NCBI GenBank assembly: GCA_050084515.1
Contig: CM114273.1
Coordinates: forward strand, 22,196,001-22,260,000
Reading direction: 5' to 3'
DNA length: 64,000 nt
Source of the DNA: Blasia pusilla
Taxonomy: Eukaryota > Marchantiophyta > Marchantiopsida > Blasiales
In this document: in pieces, positions 59,690 to 64,000 of the stretch
How the letters are laid out: each line of letters opens with the position of its first letter
Position numbering within the stretch: position 1 is the first letter of the stretch
Made by a program: the position numbers and the translations under genes
Notes under the pieces: generated by a model
Told to the model about the DNA's origin: nothing
Databases searched by the model: none
Seen by the model: only the letters and a program-made list of their open reading frames with translations

Positions 59690-59956
59690 TCACGTCGAAT
59701 CGCTGCAGGTAAAATCTGGCTCTCTCCCAAAAAGCAAAAAGTACGGTGAAAATGACCCCAAGGATGCCTGCCGACTAAAGCGATAACCCATAGCCAACCA
59801 TGGCAATTGTAGGTCCCACTCCCTCAACTGTCTCCGCTGCAAGCCATACTTGCGCAATCCTCTCTTCACCATCTGTACCACTCTCTCCGCCAACCCATCT
59901 ACCTCAGGATGATCTTTGGACGTGGTGCGGTGATCTATCAGCGCCTGATCACACAA
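59690..59956 (-). pseudogene. Integrase catalytic core, second part
   Basis: CDQALIDHRTTSKDHPEVDG, LAERVVQMVKRGLRKYG and FSPYFLLFGREPDF. The Glu in DGLAERVV is the third member of the D,D..E triad. A one-base frameshift near 59957-59975 separates it from the first part; otherwise the peptide runs on without a gap. Confidence 0.85.
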
Positions 59957-61122
59957 GGCCTAAGACTCTCCCCTGAAAAGGTACCCTGGTCAGTCAACAC
60001 CTCCGCCGGTGCACCAAAGTGACTAAGCAGACGATCTAGAAACGTATAAGTTGTTCCCTTGCTCGCCTTGTCTGGTAGTGCCACCAACTCTATCCACTTG
60101 GAGAAATGCTCCAGCATCACCAACACGTACCTATGATGACGCCATGTCAATGGCAAAGGTCCCGCAAAGTCTAAACTCCACCGATAACCTAAACCCATAA
60201 TCGGCAAAGGATGTAACTGCGGAGTGGGAGCATTGAAGGATGCTCGCACTCTGTCACATACCATACATCTGGCTTCAAAGTGATGTACCCCAGTATGCAT
60301 GCCGCGCCACCAATACTGAACGTGGAATAAGCTGTAAGTACGCTTTACTCGAAAATGTCCCAACTCCTCATTGGCATGTCGCACTACACGTGCTGGCTGG
60401 GAAGGATGAGGTACCACTCGTATCCTACCATCTCCCCATACCCGCAAAATGTGAGTCCCCTCCCACCTGAACCTCTTGGCTCTCTGTAGGATCCGATCCC
60501 GCTCCCTAGCACTCATCAGACTCGCTATGACGCCAGTGCGCAAGAACTCCACAACCTTCACGTCGTCATGGATATCACGACCACCTGTTGCCTCCTCACT
60601 AACCTCCCGATCCAAAGACTCATCATCCAACCCCACCACTGGAGTCATCAACTGTGGCTGACCTGCCATAGTCAACCAACAAAGATAGGCAGATGTATGC
60701 CAACCGAGCACCATCTCCTCATCACTCTCTCCGTGCCATCGAGCTCTTGTGTCGTCTCTCTGACTCGGACATGGGTTGCGACTCAACCCATCCGCATCCT
60801 GGTTTAGCCGACCTGGCCTATGAACCACCTCAAACTCATACTCTTGTAGTAATAGAGCCCTCCTGGCAAGCTTTCCCGTAAGCTTGTCGGACTCCATCAA
60901 CCACCTCAACGGCTGCTGATCAGTGATAAGTGTGAAAGGGTTGCCAAATAAATAGCACCTGAAATGTGCCACAGCCCACACTGCAGCCAAGCACTCTCCC
61001 TCGTAGGAGCTGTACTTTGCCTCTCCAATGTTGTTCAATCGGCTTGCGTAAGCCACAACGAACTCCCTCTCCTCGTCATCCCTCTGAGTAAGCACTGCTC
61101 CTAGACCCAACATGCTGCAATC
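59938..61122 (-). CDS. RNase H and integrase (zinc domain and core) of gypsy element B
   Basis: The longest uninterrupted stretch, 391 codons from 61113, with the in-frame upstream HTDCS supplying the first RNase H Asp (61122-61120). RNase H: YASRLNN, YSSYEGECLAAVWAV (Glu), LITDQQPLRWLMES (Asp). Then HRPGRLNQDADGLSR, the connection to integrase. Zinc domain H246-x6-H253-x29-C283-x2-C286. Catalytic core: SLDFAGPLP (Asp315), HFSKWIELVALPDK, FGAPAEVLTDQGTFSGE (Asp375). RNase H clears RNA from the hybrid; integrase joins the cDNA to the chromosome. The frame ends in a frameshift, after which the core continues at 59956. The start is arbitrary because this is an internal part of a polyprotein. Confidence 0.93.
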   Translation of the reverse strand, partial: DCSMLGLGAVLTQRDDEEREFVVAYASRLNNIGEAKYSSYEGECLAAVWAVAHFRCYLFGNPFTLITDQQPLRWLMESDKLTGKLARRALLLQEYEFEVVHRPGRLNQDADGLSRNPCPSQRDDTRARWHGESDEEMVLGWHTSAYLCWLTMAGQPQLMTPVVGLDDESLDREVSEEATGGRDIHDDVKVVEFLRTGVIASLMSARERDRILQRAKRFRWEGTHILRVWGDGRIRVVPHPSQPARVVRHANEELGHFRVKRTYSLFHVQYWWRGMHTGVHHFEARCMVCDRVRASFNAPTPQLHPLPIMGLGYRWSLDFAGPLPLTWRHHRYVLVMLEHFSKWIELVALPDKASKGTTYTFLDRLLSHFGAPAEVLTDQGTFSGESLRPCVIRR

Positions 61123-61123
61123 C

Positions 61124-62232
61124 GTATGTAACTAGAGTGGGCGACCCTAACCGGTTTTCGTAAAATGGGTGAGGCGTCAACTGTCCTGAGCTCCTAAAAT
61201 GCTCGCTCGATCATCTCCCCACAACCAAACCTGATCAACCTGGCAAAGACTTTGCGATCGCACTAAAACCCTTGATATACCATCGATAGAAGTTTGCTAG
61301 TCCAAGAAATGCTCGGACTCGACTCACATCTGTAGGGCGTGGAATCTACGCAATAGCCTCTACCTTCGTCTGCTGAACGCCTAACCCACTTGGGTATATG
61401 GTGTGTCCCAAGTACTCAATCTGCTCTGAAAGAATGCACTTGCCTGGATGTAACTTTAGTCCATGTAATCGCAATCGCGAAATACCTCCTCCAGGTGTCG
61501 CTCATGCTCCTCAACCGTGGAATCAAGATAAGAATATCATCTATGTAACATTGTACAAACTCCAAGTCAGCCGTAATCCTATCCATCACTGAATCAAATC
61601 GCATGCAGACGCGTTCTTCAACCCAAATGGTAAGAACCGCCACTGATACAAGAAATCTCTCCCGAACCGATCTATCCCCTAGAATGTTGTCTTCTCCCTG
61701 TCCTCCAATCTGATAGGAAGCTTATGATAGCCAAAGACGAGATCTAAAGTTTGAAGATCTTTGCATGCCCTACCGCATCAAAGATCTCCTCAGAGTAGGC
61801 ATGGCGCACGATCGACCTCAAATGCTGGCCGGTTGATAGGACGGTAATCTCCACACATCCGCCTATCCGTCCAATTGCCATACATATCCTTCTTCGCCGG
61901 CATGACTGGCGGATGATGCATACTCCCCATGTGATAACTCCACAAGTCCCGCCTCCAACAAGTCGACTCTTGCTCTTAATCAAGGCTCGCTCCATATCGA
62001 ATACCTATAGGGTCGATTTAAAGATCGGCATATCACTAGCCAACTCAATCCGTATCCCGAGACCCTTCAGCGTACCCAAGTCTCTCATACTGAAGGCAAA
62101 ACAACTGACATGCCCTCTCAAAAACCTATGAACTCGCCGTCGCTCTCCTCCTATCAACTTGAGACCTATCACATGCTCTCAAGTCTCCATCGTGACCTCA
62201 CTCGGAGAGGACGCAACCTCCGACTTTGGTTG
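61124..62232 (-). pseudogene. Reverse transcriptase of gypsy element B, frameshifted
   Basis: Pieces in three frames: FAFSMRDLGTLKGLGIRIEL (RT N-terminal lead-in, near 62100), FDMERALIKSKSRLV near 61990, then after a frame change MYGNWTD-like and CGDYR-like nucleotides at 61830-61900, EEIFDAVGHAKIFKL near 61745, and MDRITADLEFVQCYIDDILI near 61590-61530, where YIDD (61547-61536) is the catalytic motif. Then FLGLANFYR- and W..D...AF-type sequence follows in the decayed stretch to 61124. At least three frameshifts and several stops occur. Confidence 0.88.
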
Positions 62233-62790
62233 CTATGTAGCAACCCTAGCCACCTCTGCAACAGCCACTCCACTCTGACCTCCTACACCATGCTCCACAT
62301 CCGAAAAATTAACATGTGCTACTCTAGCCGCCTTCGCACTCTCTGCTCGAACGACAATCCAGGAAGTCCTTAGGTGCCTATCTCTCCTCGTGTCGCCCCC
62401 AACCAATGCCTGTACAGACCCTGTAGGAAATGGTCCAACCCGTGGACGTGACGGCATGGATGACACTCGCATCCGTCTCTGCTCACCCATACCTAGGCTG
62501 ACTATCCATGTGAGACAGTTGAGGTCCATCGCCTGCCGCAACACCTGTCTCTGGGATGCCTTAGTCATCCTTGGCACCGCCGTAGTACCGGTAGCCAACC
62601 CCATGGCGCGCTCGCGCTCATCTGCTGTAGGCTCCTCCAATGCTCTGGTCACCTCATCCCGAATCATGCCTGGCCCTCCCTGACGAAAGGCATGGGATGC
62701 TTGGAAGCTTACCAACGTAGGTAAGGCTGCCCTCAACTCCCCCATCCTATTGGTCACGGCCAACGGTGGTCTATCATCCCGTGTCACCAC
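62233..62790 (-). CDS. Methyltransferase C-terminal part (motifs IX and X) and linker to RT
   Basis: Directly in frame after the TAG at 62791-62793. VTRDDRPPLAVTNR and RAALPTLVSFQASHAF resemble the target-recognition stretch of C5 methyltransferases, EEPTADERERAMGLATGTT (residues 52-70) fits motif IX (LT..E..R.MGF...T) and RQVLRQAMDLNCLTWIVS (82-99) fits motif X, which completes the AdoMet pocket. The rest is a 60-residue Arg/Ala/Val-rich linker leading to RT. It ends at a nonsense codon at 62233. Confidence 0.82.
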   Translation of the reverse strand: MVTRDDRPPLAVTNRMGELRAALPTLVSFQASHAFRQGGPGMIRDEVTRALEEPTADERERAMGLATGTTAVPRMTKASQRQVLRQAMDLNCLTWIVSLGMGEQRRMRVSSMPSRPRVGPFPTGSVQALVGGDTRRDRHLRTSWIVVRAESAKAARVAHVNFSDVEHGVGGQSGVAVAEVARVAT

Positions 62791-63828
62791 CTAAGATCGA
62801 CGGCCTGAGCCCAAAATAGCATCCACTATGAGATGTGGTGCTCTCTGGACTCCATCGTATGCTCGACTCAGTACCTCTAATGGTATCAGGTTCGTCCACC
62901 ACAGTCGTGGACGATGGGCACGTGATCCAACTCTCGCCGCATCTAATAACACAGCAAGTCCCAACCAGGACCTTACCTTATACACACTCGTCATCACACG
63001 TGCACGAGTGTCTCCCAACAACAGCACATTCTCCAAGATGTACGTTGGAGAACATGTCTGACTCTCCTGCAAATGTCGTACTACTCGCAGCATCTCCCAA
63101 AATATCCGTGATCTCGGATCCTGCAATCCAAATCCTCGTCCAGTTGATGAATGACCCTGACATAGCCATCCAGCAATCACCAAATGAATGGTGCCAACTC
63201 TATCCAGATCCTGCGCCCCTACCAAAGAGATGTCGTCGGGTAGTGTATGCTGATATCCTCGTACTGCAGATACCGACAACAACTCATGATATCTCTGGAC
63301 CAATCTCGCCACGTGACGTAATGATACTCGCCGTGCGATCTCATCTCTCTCCACATAAAGGTACTGATGCACCTGTATGCCCGCCTGCAATACTCTAGCC
63401 AATCCGGTGCTAATCCCTCCGGAGAGATCTAACACCCTAACACCCTTCTCTGGGCACTGCCACACAACGGGTGTGATATCCAGTGGGGTCAACGTCTCCA
63501 CGCCAAGAGCCCGATCGCCACGTGACTCTCGCTGCTCCGGGATAAAAGCATGACTCCACGCCTGCCTCACGAGGTCGTCGACACTCCTCTGTAGCTCTCG
63601 AGTCGTACCCCACAATGGTGAAGAGGTCTCGCCAACATGGGAAGAGACACCCGCCATGGCCTGTCTCTCCGTGGGACTATCCGCTACTGGGACATCCTCC
63701 GCATGTGCGTTCCCCTCCAACAACTCTCCTGGCCAGCTAACACTACCTATGAAAGCCGCCAACGTGGTCACAGACTCGCCTCGTGATCGACCACCTCTTC
63801 CTGCAAACTGTACGGGTAACTGACTCAT
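62791..63828 (-). CDS. C5-cytosine DNA methyltransferase domain (motifs I-VIII) in gypsy polyprotein
   Basis: 345 codons. Residues 1-125 are a variable N-terminal part. Motif I at 131-142, RVLDLSGGISTGL (AdoMet binding); motif II acidic residue E160 in QYLYVERDE; motif IV at 216-227, LVIAGWLCQGHS, with the nucleophilic Cys223 (63160-63162); motif V region RIFWEMLRVVRHL; motif VI YILENVLLL (Glu266-Asn-Val); motif VIII AARVGSRAHRPRLWWTNL. Motif order is linear, as in DNMT3 or DNMT1-type enzymes, not permuted as in plant DRM. The wording I..GISTGL, ENV and AHRPR resembles the DNMT3 group most. The enzyme would move a methyl group from AdoMet to C5 of cytosine. The Pro normally before Cys223 is Leu (CTA, one C-to-T step from CCA). 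A TAG ends the frame before the target-recognition part; a TGA at 63841-63843 precedes this frame. Confidence 0.9.
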   Translation of the reverse strand: MSQLPVQFAGRGGRSRGESVTTLAAFIGSVSWPGELLEGNAHAEDVPVADSPTERQAMAGVSSHVGETSSPLWGTTRELQRSVDDLVRQAWSHAFIPEQRESRGDRALGVETLTPLDITPVVWQCPEKGVRVLDLSGGISTGLARVLQAGIQVHQYLYVERDEIARRVSLRHVARLVQRYHELLSVSAVRGYQHTLPDDISLVGAQDLDRVGTIHLVIAGWLCQGHSSTGRGFGLQDPRSRIFWEMLRVVRHLQESQTCSPTYILENVLLLGDTRARVMTSVYKVRSWLGLAVLLDAARVGSRAHRPRLWWTNLIPLEVLSRAYDGVQRAPHLIVDAILGSGRRS

Positions 63829-63840
63829 CCGGCCATCACC

Positions 63841-64000
63841 TCACTGCCATCTTGGCCAATAAGCAACGGTCTCCTCCCAGAAGTCAAGGATGAATCCTAG
63901 GGGATATAACAGTGTACTCCCCACCAACACATCGTATGTCTCAGCTGGTGTCGTAATCGCACGTGTGCTCACCATAGCACTATCCGTCTCATGCTCTGGC
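63841..64000 (-). pseudogene. End of aspartic protease of gypsy element B (runs off window)
   Basis: In frame with the methyltransferase ORF except for TGA at 63843-63841. The peptide from 64000 includes ITTPAETYDVLVGSTLLYPL and GFILDFWEETVAYWPRW, matching copy A. The catalytic Asp lies beyond the window. Confidence 0.85.

Larger units (their letters stand above)
58406..64000 (-). mobile_element. Ty3/gypsy element B carrying methyltransferase and PHD finger (5' part outside window)
   Basis: Read leftwards from 64000: end of protease, C5-cytosine methyltransferase, RT, RNase H, integrase, C-terminal segment, PHD finger, polypurine tract and 3' LTR. The right-hand end of the window (63840-64000) is the same sequence as 58131-58300 of copy A in reverse complement. 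Protease, RT, RNase H and integrase order (integrase last) is the Ty3/gypsy order. Nonsense codons at 63841-63843 (TGA; copy A has TCA there), 62791-62793 (TAG) and 62233-62235, plus frameshifts in RT, integrase and before the PHD, show it is dead. Its orientation opposite to A and the abrupt A/LTR junction fit an insertion of B into A. Confidence 0.95.

Noticed and set aside
62828-63398. Plus-strand ORFs of 77 and 187 codons
   Set aside because: They lie antisense to the methyltransferase ORF and are shadows of it.

Overview
This window looks like transposon-rich nuclear DNA from a plant. It has no bacterial-style packed genes, no rRNA or tRNA that I can recognise, and no intact host gene that I can defend. 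Long AT-rich stretches hold broken Ty1/copia, Ty3/gypsy and non-LTR elements, a ~180-bp satellite, hAT-type MITEs, Helitron ends, hairpins and microsatellites. The mix, and the style of the gypsy polyprotein, suggest a land plant, perhaps a non-seed plant such as a bryophyte, lycophyte or fern. That placement is an inference and I cannot confirm it without a database search.

Layout. 1-1.6 kb: a Ty1/copia RNase H tail and a long hairpin. 1.6-6.5 kb and 17-21 kb: more GC-balanced DNA with only short, unconvincing ORFs. 6.7-8.6 and 14.6-15.7 kb: three broken copies of one non-LTR (LINE) family with a restriction-like endonuclease-type C-terminus. 8.9-14.1 kb: a degenerate copia element with LTR-like repeats, a (TC)44 tract and a 36-nt-arm hairpin. 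21.2-21.9 kb: two sister 215-bp hAT-type MITEs, each with a perfect 8-bp target duplication. 27.2-29.3 kb: a tandem satellite of about 180 bp. 32.2-34.1 kb: a copia element on the minus strand that has lost its integrase. 37.0-37.3 kb: a complete 217-bp mini-Helitron. 34.3-47.9 kb: three copies of one dispersed repeat (family D) and several copies of another (family E). 44.8-47.1 kb: a strongly decayed Ty3/gypsy copy (copy C). 49.9-50.7 kb: an unidentified pseudogene. 57.4-64.0 kb: two further copies of the same Ty3/gypsy family in opposite orientation (A on plus, B on minus; B runs off the window).

The main discovery is the Ty3/gypsy family at 57.4-64 kb. Joining the evidence of A, B and C, its single polyprotein runs: short leader, aspartic protease, C5-cytosine DNA methyltransferase (motifs I to X in linear order), reverse transcriptase, RNase H, zinc-binding integrase with a D,D..E core, a GDYVYLQQ-type C-terminal segment, and a PHD finger. 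The element therefore encodes a DNA-methylation writer and a probable chromatin reader in the same polyprotein. The PHD finger is visible in two independently decayed copies (B and C), and the protease-to-methyltransferase fusion in A with B's matching stretch, so both belong to the family and are not chance neighbours. All copies here are dead: nonsense codons, frameshifts, a mutated protease triad, and a Pro-to-Leu change beside the methyltransferase catalytic Cys.
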